DNA of 64,000 nt, from assembly GCA_038205115.1 (NCBI GenBank), contig JBBRCE010000008.1, forward strand, positions 75,953-139,952, given 5' to 3'. A model generated the notes under the pieces. That model did not search any database, had not been told where the DNA came from, and saw nothing but the letters and a program-made list of their open reading frames with translations. Origin of the DNA: JBBRCE01 sp038205115 (GTDB lineage: Bacteria > Planctomycetota > Planctomycetia > Pirellulales > JBBRCE01). Position numbers and translations under genes: made by a program. Positions 32,930 to 41,946 of the stretch are shown one piece after another. The stretch's first letter is position 1; each line of letters starts with the position of its first letter.

Positions 32930-34584
32930 GGCTTGCCTCGTCCGGGCCGGCCTTTACGAACGGTGCTGCCCAGCGGTTTGGGCAACCGCCGCGAGCGGGC
33001 GGCGCGTGTTTGATCTGAGTTGGGCGCAGGCGGTTTGACTTTGGAGGTCCGCCCGGCACCGCGACGTTCGCTGGTGCCAGTGACTTTGACGTCGCGTTTG
33101 AAGTCACGCGGTTTGCCAGGGCGCGCCGGCTTGCCGGGGCGCGGTCGATTTTCGCCGCCGCCCACCGATTCGGCCGTTTGATACTTTCCGGGGCCGCGCC
33201 GTTGACTTCGCGCTGGCGGTGCGCCGACGGAGTCGCCGTCGTTCGCCGTGGTGGCTGCGCGGGCGGCGGAAAATGGCTTGCGTGATTTGCCTCCGGGACG
33301 CCCGCCGGCATACGGTTTGCGCGGTGCCGCGGAGCGGCTGCCGCCATACGTGCTGGATTGTGCCGGCGGAGGCGTCGGCACGCTGGGTTTTGCCGCTGGC
33401 GAAGCGACTCCGCCAATCACGCCGCCGCGGGTGCGGCTGCCTGGATACATGCCTTCGCCTGGCGGCGCGGCTTTGGCCGAGGCCGGTAGCGCGGGGCGAG
33501 TCGTTTTATCGGATCGCGGAAATCTCGGTTGAGCCGCTCGATCGTCACTTCGCGCGGGTCGATCTCCGCCGCGCGCGGGTCGATCTCCGCCGCGCGCAAC
33601 CTGATCATTTCCGCGCGCCGCCGGCTTGCCATACTTCCGTTTGCCGCCAGCTGCATCAAACGGTTTGCCGCGCGCGCCGGCGCGTCGGGCGGGCAACGGG
33701 CGGTCGTTAGGGCCACGCGAGCGCTTGCCGACGATGGGTTTGACGGCGGCAATCGGAGTTCCGTCTTCGCTCTTGGCGGCGGCAGATTTATTCGCGCGGA
33801 CGGCCAGTTCCAATGCCCGCACTTCGTCTTTGCGCAGCGGGCGGAACTGTCCGGGTTCGAGATCGGCTAATCGCAACGGACCGACTGCCACGCGTTTGAG
33901 CTTGAGCACCTTGTGACCGACGCGGGCCAGAATCCGGCGAATTTCGCGATTACGGCCTTCGTCCAACACCATCTCCAGCACCGTGCTTTGCTTGCGCTGG
34001 CTTTTGATGGCCACGCGAGCAACTTGGGCCACGCCTTCGGCCAGGTGAATGCCGCGACGCATCCGCTCCAGCACTTCAAACGAAGGCGAGCCGGCCACCA
34101 GCACCTGGTAAGTTTTTTCGATGCCGTAACGCGGGTGCGTCAAGCGGTTGGCCAATTCGCCATCGTTAGTGACGATGATCAGGCCTTCGCTGGAAACGTC
34201 CAATCGGCCGACCGGAAATAATCGCTCGCCGCTGGGCACTAAATCGATCACGCGCGGGCGACCGGCCGGATCGTGATTGGTAGTGACGATGCCTACCGGT
34301 TTATGAACGGCGTAATAAGCCAGCCGCGTCTTGGGCAGCAGCGAGCCATCCACGCGAATTTCTTGGCGCGACGGATCGACTTTGACGCCCAGCGTTTCGA
34401 TCGTCTGCTTATCGACGTCTACGCGGCCGGTGAGAATTAGCTCTTCGCACTGCCGGCGGCTGCCGATGCCATGGGCCGCCAAGACTTTTTGCAAACGTTC
34501 CAAGCCGCCCGCAGCGGATTCTGCTTCGGACTTGGGCTTAGCGGACGACTTCTGTTGGTGTTCTGACTTCAAATTCCTACTCAA
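32926..34584 (-). CDS. Ribosomal large-subunit pseudouridine synthase (RluB/RsuA family) with long Arg/Lys/Gly-rich tail
   Basis: The first ~255 residues are a RsuA/RluB-type enzyme: an S4 RNA-binding module (LQKVLAAHGIGSRRQCEELI) and the catalytic segment GRLDVSSEGLIIVTNDG with the Asp nucleophile near 129. It isomerises a uridine in 23S (or 16S) rRNA. The last ~300 residues are predicted disordered, rich in Arg, Lys, Gly, Pro and Ala, with tandem repeats such as GGDRPARGGDRPARSDD; typical members lack this. The likely start is TTG 34584, preceded by GGAAG at about 8 nt; no ATG stands near. The stop overlaps the pyrK start by 4 bp. Confidence 0.85.
   Translation of the reverse strand: MSRNLKSEHQQKSSAKPKSEAESAAGGLERLQKVLAAHGIGSRRQCEELILTGRVDVDKQTIETLGVKVDPSRQEIRVDGSLLPKTRLAYYAVHKPVGIVTTNHDPAGRPRVIDLVPSGERLFPVGRLDVSSEGLIIVTNDGELANRLTHPRYGIEKTYQVLVAGSPSFEVLERMRRGIHLAEGVAQVARVAIKSQRKQSTVLEMVLDEGRNREIRRILARVGHKVLKLKRVAVGPLRLADLEPGQFRPLRKDEVRALELAVRANKSAAAKSEDGTPIAAVKPIVGKRSRGPNDRPLPARRAGARGKPFDAAGGKRKYGKPAARGNDQVARGGDRPARGGDRPARSDDRAAQPRFPRSDKTTRPALPASAKAAPPGEGMYPGSRTRGGVIGGVASPAAKPSVPTPPPAQSSTYGGSRSAAPRKPYAGGRPGGKSRKPFSAARAATTANDGDSVGAPPARSQRRGPGKYQTAESVGGGENRPRPGKPARPGKPRDFKRDVKVTGTSERRGAGRTSKVKPPAPNSDQTRAARSRRLPKPLGSTVRKGRPGRGKP
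33543..33600 (-). repeat. Short tandem repeat inside the pseudouridine synthase tail
   Basis: The unit GGTCGATCTCCGCCGCGCGC (seen on the plus strand) is repeated in direct tandem, encoding the GGDRPAR repeats of the disordered tail. Such units can vary in number by slippage. Confidence 0.6.
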
Positions 34585-34622
34585 TTTCTTAGCTTCCGGA
34601 AAAGACGTTCAATTTTTGACCC

Positions 34623-34628
34623 ATTATA
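34623..34628 (-). promoter_or_regulatory. Extended -10 promoter for the pseudouridine synthase/pyrK operon
   Basis: On the minus strand TGCTATAAT gives an extended -10 (TGn) joined to a perfect TATAAT, 39 bp upstream of TTG 34584. Just upstream stands a direct repeat TTACTGC-GGG-TTACTGC. The -35 is poor, as is common with extended -10 promoters. Confidence 0.55.
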
Positions 34629-34733
34629 GCAGTAACCCGCAGTAATGGGCGCGAATTCTGCCTGCGCCAATCGCCATGTTTGCGCCGCCGGAAGCCGATC
34701 GGCAAACACCCAGTGAAGCGAATGCGTCGCCCG

Positions 34734-36677
34734 TTACTCGGCCGGTGCGACGGCCGGCTGCTGAGAGGGTTTTTGAGCCGGCTGTTCGCCGGTTTGTTCA
34801 ACCGGCGTGCGGACGGCAAATGCCATCAGCGGCAATTTTTCCGCCTCCGCGGGATCCTTGGCAAACAACTGCGGATCGAGATTTTCGAATCGCGGATCGT
34901 CCAGTAGTCGTTGCGTGGTGGGATCGTCGTGAGCGTCACGCAAAGCGATAATTAACTTCGCGCCGGAATGGTAGAGCGTATCGGTCGAATGTTCCGGATC
35001 GGTGGTGTTGCCGTAAAACGGCTGATCGAGGAAAAAGCCAACGTACATGCCGTCGTTGCCGTCGCCGGGCGTGGCGGCCACGGGTCCGCTGATGCGCGCG
35101 GCCGTCAATCGCCGGGCCAATTGGCGTGAGCGCGCATCGGCGTAACGCCCACCTTTGACAACCGAAACCACATGCCCCAGGTTGCCGCCCGCCAGCGAAC
35201 AAAACGCCACGGCCACGGCCAGCATCGTCCACCAGCGTGCGGATACTCGCGCGCCGCCAATCCATTTCATCGCCGCGGCCAACGCCAAAAAGCCCACGTA
35301 AGGCAAAACGAATAGCCAGAAATGTTTGTGTCCGCCACTGTCGCTTTTCAAACCGAACCAATTGATGGCCAGCGCTGCCGCCAAGCCAGTTGCGGTCAGC
35401 GCCAGCGGCAGAGTCTTTCGCTGGCCATTGGTGGCTGGTTCGATCAGCCAACGGATCCAACCGATTGCCGCAATGGCCAGATACGGAAAGCAATGGAAGT
35501 AATACCGTGAGGTCGGTGCATACATCGGCAAGTAAATTAGCACGTTACACAGCAGCGGAATGGCCGCCCAGCGCCAGGTTTGTTCGCGCAGCGTGGCCCG
35601 CCAAGGCCGCGCAAACACAAACGCCAGAATTGCGCCGGTCACGCCCAGCAGCAGAAAATCCAATAGCGCCAGCAGGCTAGGCAGGTTCCAAAGATTCGAA
35701 CCAATCACCCAGGCCTGGTGTTTGGCATTGGCGGCGCTGGCCAGCGGCGACCAATACTCGTAGGCCATGTTCGAAGGATCTTCCCACCAGGTGATTCGCC
35801 CCGGTTCGGGCGGCAGCACCACTCGCGAGACCACATGCCGAAAGCGCGGCTCGGCGTTCGGCCCAACCAGCGCGTGGGCAATGGCGCCGCTGGTGCCAAT
35901 CGTCGGCTTGTGGTACTTCAGCGAAATGATGCAAATCCACGGCGCGGACGTAAGCACGGCAAACAACAGCGTCAGCATCGCGCGCTTGGCCGCGGCAGCA
36001 AAGCCGATATCGTGGATTGCAACTCGCAGCAGCGCCAACGAAAACGCAATCATCACGCCCAGCGGCAACGCCACCGCTTTGCCCAGGTAGGCCACGCCAA
36101 TCAGCACGCCGGCCAACACGCACGCACGCAGCGATTGCGACCAGTTAGGGCCAATCAGTTGGGCGACCGCCAAAAACAACAAGCCGCACATGAGAATGTC
36201 GGTGTTGATTTTAAACATGCACGAGTCGATGGCAAAAAACATCGACATGGCCGTCAGCAGGTTCACCGGCACGCAAGGAATTGGCATCCGGCGATAGAGC
36301 GCGAAGCTGCCGAGAGTGAAGACAACGGACGAAAGGCCCAACGCCACCTGCCCGGCGGTTTCCAGGTTGGGCGTCAGGTACAACGCGGCGGCAATCAACC
36401 AACTGAGCAGCGGCGACCAATAGCCGGAGACGGCCAAATCCCACTGCGCGTGGTGATAATAGAGCCCCAAGCGCTGGTAGGCCACGCCGTCGGGATTGAT
36501 GCCGTCGGTCTTATACGCGCAAACGGCAAACGCCAACGCCTGAACCACAATCAGCAGCGTCAAGCCTTGCCAGCCGTTGAGCCAGCCGTTGAGCCAGCCA
36601 TCGAGCCAGGCAGCACATGGCTTGTGATTGGCGGGTGCGGATTCGAGCGGGTTTGCAGATTCGGAATTGTTAGGCAT
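34734..36677 (-). CDS. Polytopic membrane glycosyltransferase (GT39/ArnT-like)
   Basis: The protein (647 aa from ATG 36677; a GTG at 36701 is in frame) has about 11-12 hydrophobic helices spread over residues 40-480 and a first extracytoplasmic loop with NPDGVAYQRLGLYY containing the Asp expected of GT39/dolichyl-phosphate-mannose-type enzymes. The C-terminal ~150 residues form a soluble domain (RLTAARISGPVAATPGDGND). It probably transfers a sugar from a lipid carrier to a protein, lipid or glycan at the outer face of the inner membrane. The N-terminus holds a tandem LNGWLNGWQ repeat encoded by a 12-bp repeat. It lies 42 bp downstream of the epimerase gene, suggesting shared envelope glycan work. 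Confidence 0.78.
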   Translation of the reverse strand: MPNNSESANPLESAPANHKPCAAWLDGWLNGWLNGWQGLTLLIVVQALAFAVCAYKTDGINPDGVAYQRLGLYYHHAQWDLAVSGYWSPLLSWLIAAALYLTPNLETAGQVALGLSSVVFTLGSFALYRRMPIPCVPVNLLTAMSMFFAIDSCMFKINTDILMCGLLFLAVAQLIGPNWSQSLRACVLAGVLIGVAYLGKAVALPLGVMIAFSLALLRVAIHDIGFAAAAKRAMLTLLFAVLTSAPWICIISLKYHKPTIGTSGAIAHALVGPNAEPRFRHVVSRVVLPPEPGRITWWEDPSNMAYEYWSPLASAANAKHQAWVIGSNLWNLPSLLALLDFLLLGVTGAILAFVFARPWRATLREQTWRWAAIPLLCNVLIYLPMYAPTSRYYFHCFPYLAIAAIGWIRWLIEPATNGQRKTLPLALTATGLAAALAINWFGLKSDSGGHKHFWLFVLPYVGFLALAAAMKWIGGARVSARWWTMLAVAVAFCSLAGGNLGHVVSVVKGGRYADARSRQLARRLTAARISGPVAATPGDGNDGMYVGFFLDQPFYGNTTDPEHSTDTLYHSGAKLIIALRDAHDDPTTQRLLDDPRFENLDPQLFAKDPAEAEKLPLMAFAVRTPVEQTGEQPAQKPSQQPAVAPAE

Positions 36678-36719
36678 CAAGCAACCAATTGGCGTCCGCA
36701 CCAGCGACCGCCCTCGCGA

Positions 36720-37712
36720 CTAGTAGGAATGCGAAGGGATGCCGGCTTTGATTTGATCGTAAATCCAAGCGTACGTTTTTTCCAACCCGGCGCGAAGCTT
36801 GATTCCCGGCGCCCAATCGAGCGTTTCTTTGATCATGGTGTTGTCGCTGTTGCGGCCGTTCACGCCCTTGGGCGCTGCCAGGTTGTAGCTGCGATTGAGC
36901 TTAAGACCGGCAATGTCTTCGACGATGTCAACCAAACCGTTGATCGTCACGACTTCATCGCTGCCGAGATTCAACGGCTCGACCACGTCGTGATCCATGA
37001 TCATTTGAATGCCTTTGAGGCAGTCGTCAATGAACATGAAGCTGCGCGTTTGCTTGCCGTCGCCCCAGATTTCAATTTCGTGTTGGCCGGAGAGCTTGGC
37101 TTGAATGACCTTGCGGCAAATGGCGGCCGGCGCTTTTTCGCGACCGCCGTCCCAGGTGCCTTGCGGGCCATACACGTTGTGGAAGCGAGCAATTCGGGTC
37201 GGCAATTTGAAGTCTTCGCGAAAGTGCCGGCACATTCGCTCGCTGAACAGTTTTTCCCAGCCGTAGCCATCCTCGGGCTGCGCGGGATACGCGTCGGCTT
37301 CCTTGAGCGGAATCACGTCTTCGCTCTTTTGCTTATCGGCCGCGTACACGCAGGCCGACGACGCATAAAAATAGCGTTTCACGCCCAACTTGCGGGCAGA
37401 CATCAGCATGTGCGTGTTGATCAACACCGAGATCATGCACAGCGCGCGGTTGTTCTCGATGAAGCCCATGCCGCCCATATCGCAGGCCAGGTTGAAGACC
37501 TGCGCCGCGCCGGTTAGCGATTGATCGCAGGCGTCGGCCAATTGCAAATCCAAGTGCAGGTTTTCCGACTGCGGATGTAACTGCCACCACTCAGACAGCG
37601 GCTTGCGATCCACCGCGCGCACACGTTGATGACCGTTACGTAGCAGTTCTCCCACCAGATGCCCACCGATGAATCCGCCAGCGCCGGCGACCACAATTAA
37701 ATCGTTTTTCAT
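36720..37712 (-). CDS. NAD-dependent epimerase, GDP-mannose 3,5-epimerase-like
   Basis: The 330-aa extended short-chain dehydrogenase has a Rossmann loop GAGGFIGGHL (10-19), the family-typical DMGGMGFI loop, the catalytic triad in SSACVY (Ser/Cys region) and YGWEK (Tyr, Lys), and RFHNVYGPQGTWDGGREKAP, which matches the GDP-D-mannose 3',5'-epimerase-like branch. It interconverts sugar nucleotides feeding glycan synthesis. The substrate is inferred from motif resemblance only. It is upstream of the membrane glycosyltransferase on the same strand, so both likely belong to one operon. Confidence 0.85.
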   Translation of the reverse strand: MKNDLIVVAGAGGFIGGHLVGELLRNGHQRVRAVDRKPLSEWWQLHPQSENLHLDLQLADACDQSLTGAAQVFNLACDMGGMGFIENNRALCMISVLINTHMLMSARKLGVKRYFYASSACVYAADKQKSEDVIPLKEADAYPAQPEDGYGWEKLFSERMCRHFREDFKLPTRIARFHNVYGPQGTWDGGREKAPAAICRKVIQAKLSGQHEIEIWGDGKQTRSFMFIDDCLKGIQMIMDHDVVEPLNLGSDEVVTINGLVDIVEDIAGLKLNRSYNLAAPKGVNGRNSDNTMIKETLDWAPGIKLRAGLEKTYAWIYDQIKAGIPSHSY

Positions 37713-37906
37713 GTTCTACAGACCGAAAAAAGTGACCGGCCACAGGCCGTGGGGTGTGCGACGCGAAGCAGATCAGTGATCGCGTGAATTGCAGTGAATT
37801 GTCACCACGAAGTCCAGTCTAGTTGAGACCGAACCGCGCTTCAATCAACTCGCGGGGCGCTAAAATCGGCAAAGTTTCGCGCGGCACCGTACGTTCGTGA
37901 CGATCG

Positions 37907-39232
37907 TCACAACCGGCCCGCTTTGACTTCCAAAACCGACGCTCGCCAACGCTGTTCGCCGGGGCAGTCAACCTGCACACGTTCGATCATCGCACCGAGG
38001 CTCGATAGTTTTTCTTCCAGCCGCTGATAACCGCGATCCAAGTGATGGGGGCGACGAATTTCGGACTGACCCACGGCGGACAGGCCGGCCAGCACCAGCG
38101 CGGCGCTAGCGCGGAGATCAGTTGCCTGCACTGTTGCGCCGCGCAACTCCGCGACGCCGGTCACTCGGCAGGTGCCGCGTTGCCGCTCGATTCTTGCGCC
38201 CAACTTAGCCAGTTGTCGCGCGTGCGCCCAACGCTGTGTAAACACGCGATCAGCAATCACGCTCCGGCCCTGGGCCGCGCTCATCAGTGCCAGCCACTGG
38301 GCTTGCAGATCGGTCGGAAAACCCGGAAACGGTTCCGCGACTAAATCAACCGCGCGCGGACGGGCCGCCATGCGCAGCGAGATGCTCGACTCGCTGCTTT
38401 CGATCTGCGCACCCGTTTGCCGCAAGGCTGACAACACGCATTCCAGCAAATCTGGCGAAATGCCGTGGACGGTGACTTCGCCTTCGGTAATTGCCCCGGC
38501 CATCAGCAGCGTGGCGGCTTCGATGCGATCAGGAATGATACGATGCGTCGCGCCTTGCAGATGAGTGACGCCTTCGATGCTGATTGCGGAGGTTCCGAGC
38601 CCACAAATCTTGGCGCCCATCCGCTGCAAGAATTCGCCCAGGTCGACGATCTCGGGTTCACGGGCGGCGTTGAGCAGCACGCTGCGGCCCGTCGCCAAGA
38701 CGGCGGCCGTCAGGACGTTGGCCGTGCCGGTCACCGTGGGACCGTGCGGCCCAAGCAGATCAATCGTGGCGCCGCGCAATCGGCTGGCCGTTGCAATCAC
38801 ATGGTCGCCGCAAATGGAAATCTCGGCACCCAGCGCCTGCAGCCCTCGCAAATGCACATCAATCGGGCGCGGCCCAATCAAACATCCGCCGGGCAGCGGC
38901 ACTACGGCACGGCCACGCCGGGCCAGCAGCGGGCCCAGCACGCAAAAGCTGGCGCGCATGCGGCGGACAAGGTTGCGGGGCGCGCGGGTCGGACGTGCGT
39001 CAACGATTCGCGTCGCCACTTGCCCATCGGACTGCCGCCGAACGTCCACGCCCAACGCGCCGAGCAACTGCGCCATGGTGCGCACGTCGGTCAGTTCGGG
39101 CAAATCAGCCAGCAGGCAATCGCCGCCGGCCAACAGCGTGGCGGCAAGAATTGGCAGCGCCGCGTTTTTGGCACCACTGACCGGCACGCTGCCGGCAAGA
39201 CGACGTCCACCAGTAATTCGCAAGACATCCAT
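37907..39232 (-). CDS. murA: UDP-N-acetylglucosamine 1-carboxyvinyltransferase
   Basis: The 441-aa enzyme adds enolpyruvate from PEP to UDP-GlcNAc, the first committed step of peptidoglycan synthesis. It has the invariant SGAKNAALPIL with Lys22 and Asn23, the loop PLPGGCLIGPRP with the catalytic Cys (117), ATVxG-like TVTGTANVLTAA and the PGFPTDLQAQ and RASAALVLAG segments typical of the inside-out alpha/beta barrel. The cysteine variant is the fosfomycin-sensitive type. ATG 39232 fits the family N-terminus; the open frame continues upstream to 39487 without homology. It is divergent from the TetR gene, sharing a 241-bp intergenic region with a palindromic operator candidate. Confidence 0.95.
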   Translation of the reverse strand: MDVLRITGGRRLAGSVPVSGAKNAALPILAATLLAGGDCLLADLPELTDVRTMAQLLGALGVDVRRQSDGQVATRIVDARPTRAPRNLVRRMRASFCVLGPLLARRGRAVVPLPGGCLIGPRPIDVHLRGLQALGAEISICGDHVIATASRLRGATIDLLGPHGPTVTGTANVLTAAVLATGRSVLLNAAREPEIVDLGEFLQRMGAKICGLGTSAISIEGVTHLQGATHRIIPDRIEAATLLMAGAITEGEVTVHGISPDLLECVLSALRQTGAQIESSESSISLRMAARPRAVDLVAEPFPGFPTDLQAQWLALMSAAQGRSVIADRVFTQRWAHARQLAKLGARIERQRGTCRVTGVAELRGATVQATDLRASAALVLAGLSAVGQSEIRRPHHLDRGYQRLEEKLSSLGAMIERVQVDCPGEQRWRASVLEVKAGRL

Positions 39233-39381
39233 GCCGTGACTCGACGGAGATACGCAGCGCCCGGAAATTCCCGTCGCGCATTTTCGCAGGTTCCGCGACG
39301 GACGTCGATGCCAGCGGTGCGTGGGCGGCAATTTCGAAAATGTTCCATTCCGTACGCCCGCGACAGCCAGCCAGCGATTAA

Positions 39382-39400
39382 AATACGTCCGGTCAGTATT
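39382..39400. promoter_or_regulatory. Palindromic operator candidate of the TetR regulator
   Basis: AATAC-N9-GTATT with a central CCGG (AATACGTCCGGTCAGTATT), 74 bp upstream of the TetR-family ATG and between it and the divergent murA. The shape resembles the AATACCGACCGGTCGGTATT-type operator common for TetR-family regulators, so autoregulation is likely. Confidence 0.5.
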
Positions 39401-39473
39401 CTTGCCGCATGGTTTGTCGGTCGTGCCGCGCGTACCGTTGCTGAATTTTCCGCGAGATTGGAAGCCCTCGTTG

Positions 39474-40049
39474 ATGCGAACTGCCACGCCAGGATTGCGC
39501 GAGCGAATTGCCGACGCGGCCGGCCAACTGTTTGCCGTGCAGCGATTTCACGAGGTGCGGATGGACGACATCGCCACCGAAGCGGGCGTCAGCAAAGGCA
39601 CGCTCTATCGCTATTTTGCCGATAAAGAAGACTTATACTTCGGCTTGGTGGCCAGCGGCACCGAGCAGTTATTGGAACAATTCGAACGGGCCGTCGATCC
39701 GGCGCTCGATCCGCGTACGAATTTGTGTCGCATCGTCGAGGCGATGATCGGCTTCTTCGACCGGCGTAGCTATTTCTTCGATCTGCTGCAGCGCGTGGAA
39801 TCGATGAACACCGGCGACCGGGAATTTCCCTGGATCAAAACCCGCCAGCAAATGCTCGATTTTGTCAGTGGATGCGTGGCGGCCTGCAATCCGGCCGCTA
39901 GCAACACGCCCAACGGCGATCCCCGGTTCTACAGCTTACTGCTGCTGGGCGCGGTGCGAGCCATCATTCGATTCGGCCAACGACCGCGGTCGGAAAAACT
40001 GTCGGCGGCCATCGTCGACACCTTCTTGCTGGGCCTGATGCCGCGCTGA
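39474..40049 (+). CDS. TetR-family transcriptional regulator
   Basis: The 191-aa protein has an N-terminal HTH (about 10-57) with RERIADAAGQLF, VRMDDIATEAGVSKGTLYRYFADKEDLYFGLV, the standard TetR DNA-binding fold, and a helical ligand domain with no close recognisable relative. ATG 39474 lies at the MRTATPGLRE start used by the family; the open frame extends upstream to 39321 in the intergenic region and is not adopted. GGAAG stands about 11 nt upstream. Likely represses its own gene via the palindrome just upstream; the target regulon (possibly murA or a distant efflux or fatty-acid gene) is unknown. Confidence 0.9.
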   Translation: MRTATPGLRERIADAAGQLFAVQRFHEVRMDDIATEAGVSKGTLYRYFADKEDLYFGLVASGTEQLLEQFERAVDPALDPRTNLCRIVEAMIGFFDRRSYFFDLLQRVESMNTGDREFPWIKTRQQMLDFVSGCVAACNPAASNTPNGDPRFYSLLLLGAVRAIIRFGQRPRSEKLSAAIVDTFLLGLMPR

Positions 40050-40189
40050 TCGTGCGGCCGGTCGAATGCCAGCAGACGATGGGCGGAATATTTCCACTAA
40101 TCGTTACAGTCGGCAGTGTTTTTGGTCGATTCAAGGGGCACGACAACCATGTGTTGCCAATTTTCTGCTTGCATAGATGGGCCGGATTG

Positions 40190-40969
40190 ATGTGGTGTTC
40201 TCATTGCCGACAAGATGTGCCTGGAGTTGCCGCTGGTCAGGGGCAAATTCGCTGCGCGCAGTGCGGTAAGCACAACAGTTCTCGGCCACCAGCGGCTTCC
40301 AAGGCCGACGACGATCTCGCGGCCTCGGCCGTGAGCGACTTGGATCTCGCCGCAAAAAAATCGTCGCTGCCGCCAGGCGATCTGCTGGACGACTGGGCGA
40401 TGGACGACGACCTGCTGCAGATTCGCCGGTTGGTAACGCATCACAAACAATCCGCCACGAATGTGCCAGCGCCAAATTTTCTTCCGCTGCCTGTGGCCAT
40501 GCAGGGCTACGGCGCGGCAACGGTTAACACCGCTGCGGATTATCGGAACGAAGAACCAGCGTCCACCAAGCGGCGCGGTTCGCGACTCGGCTGGTGCTTG
40601 CTGGCGATTGGCCTGATGGCCTTTGCCTGCGGCGGCGTGCTGCTGGGCTGGTCGCTGGTGCAAAGCCGCAACGATCTCTGGACGCTCGGCATGCCAATCA
40701 TGCTCGGCGGACAGTTTGGACTGTTAATCGGCCTGATTCTGCAATTCGATTATCTCTGGCAGAACAATCGCCAGACGTCCGACGAATTGCACCGCGTGGA
40801 TCAGCGCTTGCACGACTTGAATCACAGCACCACGCTGCTCGGCACCACGCACAGTTCCGCCGCACAAGCGTTTTACGGTCATCTGGCCGAAGGCGCCAAT
40901 CCGCAACTGCTGTTGGCCGATCTGAAAAGCCAGATCGATCTGTTGGCCGTCAAAATGTCTCGCCGCTAA
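40190..40969 (+). CDS. Zinc-ribbon membrane protein (hypothetical)
   Basis: The 259-aa protein starts MWCSHCRQDVPG. C3, C6, and the later CAQC pair (about C28, C31) form a zinc ribbon of the sort seen at the N-terminus of planctomycete membrane proteins. An acidic linker follows (DDDLAASAVSDLDLA, LDDWAMDDDLLQIR), then two membrane helices (about 131-153 and 162-185) and a helical C-terminal tail (coiled-coil like, ELHRVDQRLHDLNHS). The open frame extends upstream to 40052, but ATG 40190 places the cysteine motif at the very start. Function is unknown; the pattern suggests a cytosolic sensor or adaptor held at the membrane. Confidence 0.7.
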   Translation: MWCSHCRQDVPGVAAGQGQIRCAQCGKHNSSRPPAASKADDDLAASAVSDLDLAAKKSSLPPGDLLDDWAMDDDLLQIRRLVTHHKQSATNVPAPNFLPLPVAMQGYGAATVNTAADYRNEEPASTKRRGSRLGWCLLAIGLMAFACGGVLLGWSLVQSRNDLWTLGMPIMLGGQFGLLIGLILQFDYLWQNNRQTSDELHRVDQRLHDLNHSTTLLGTTHSSAAQAFYGHLAEGANPQLLLADLKSQIDLLAVKMSRR

Positions 40970-40983
40970 ACGCGTCGCAACGT

Positions 40984-41847
40984 TCAACCGCGCAGGATGG
41001 CGGCCAGCCCTTCGATGTACGAAGGGTAATTGAACGCGTAGGCGATTTCCGCTTGCAGCCGCGCGGTGGAGATGCGTTTATCGGCCTGTGCGCGAATGGC
41101 TTGAGGGCTATCGGCCGGCGGCGTGCTGTAAATTGGCGCTGGCGCGCCGCTGAGCCGCGCCAGCTCGTTGTAATACTCGCTGCGAATCACCGGATGCCCA
41201 TCAGCCACCAGGTAAGTTCGCGGCGGTTGCGCCGCAGCAAGCGCGGCCAGCACAATGCCGGCCGCATCGTCCCCGTGAATCAAATTGAGATATCCATCGG
41301 CGATGGCGGGAATCGGTTTGCCCGCCAGCAGATCGGCCTGTCGCGGAATTCTGCCGGGGCCGTAGATGCCGGCCATCCGCAGCACGAAGCTCCGCGTGGC
41401 CAGCGGATGGTCAGCCAACAACTGCTCGGCCGCCAGACAGGCACGGCCGCCATCGCGACGCGGATGGCAGGGCGAATCTTCATCGACCCACTGTCCATCG
41501 TCTTGGCTGTAAACGCCGGTCGAACTGATGTAAACCAATCGACCATCGGCCGTGAGCCGAGTATGGTTCAACGCATTGCCCAGCCCGCCAACGTACACAT
41601 CGTGAATCGATTGCGGCGTGCGACGATCAAAGCCGACAGCAAACAGCAGCGTGTCGGCGATTGGTAAATCGCTGAGCGATTCTGGTCGCGTTACGTCGGC
41701 CACAATTGGTTGCCAGCCGCGCGCGGCAAACTCACGTGCCTTGGCCACCGAGCGCGTGACGACAAAGATTTGATCGCCAGCCGCCGACCAACGTTCTGCC
41801 ACGCGGTGGCCAAGATAGCCGCAGCCAAAAATCAAACGGGTTGCCAC
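40984..41847 (-). CDS. SDR-family NAD(P)-dependent epimerase/reductase (YeeZ-like)
   Basis: The 287-aa protein has an N-terminal dinucleotide loop IFGCGYLGHRVAERW and an atypical extended SDR fold: ISSTGVYSQDDGQWVDE, LRMAGIYGPGRIPR, and a C-terminal helix pair. The usual YxxxK catalytic pair is not evident in the standard place, as in YeeZ-type proteins. The likely role is a nucleotide-sugar or quinone-type oxidoreductase; it is not further assigned. It is convergent with the zinc-ribbon gene (15 bp apart) and divergent from the next gene. Confidence 0.8.
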   Translation of the reverse strand: MATRLIFGCGYLGHRVAERWSAAGDQIFVVTRSVAKAREFAARGWQPIVADVTRPESLSDLPIADTLLFAVGFDRRTPQSIHDVYVGGLGNALNHTRLTADGRLVYISSTGVYSQDDGQWVDEDSPCHPRRDGGRACLAAEQLLADHPLATRSFVLRMAGIYGPGRIPRQADLLAGKPIPAIADGYLNLIHGDDAAGIVLAALAAAQPPRTYLVADGHPVIRSEYYNELARLSGAPAPIYSTPPADSPQAIRAQADKRISTARLQAEIAYAFNYPSYIEGLAAILRG

Positions 41848-41946
41848 AAGCGTCGGTTCCTAGTCTTTTCTTTGGCGAGTCGCCCGTACATAATCGAAGT
41901 GACGACGCGCGTTTCCCATCGGCGGCCCCAACAAGGAAACAGCATT

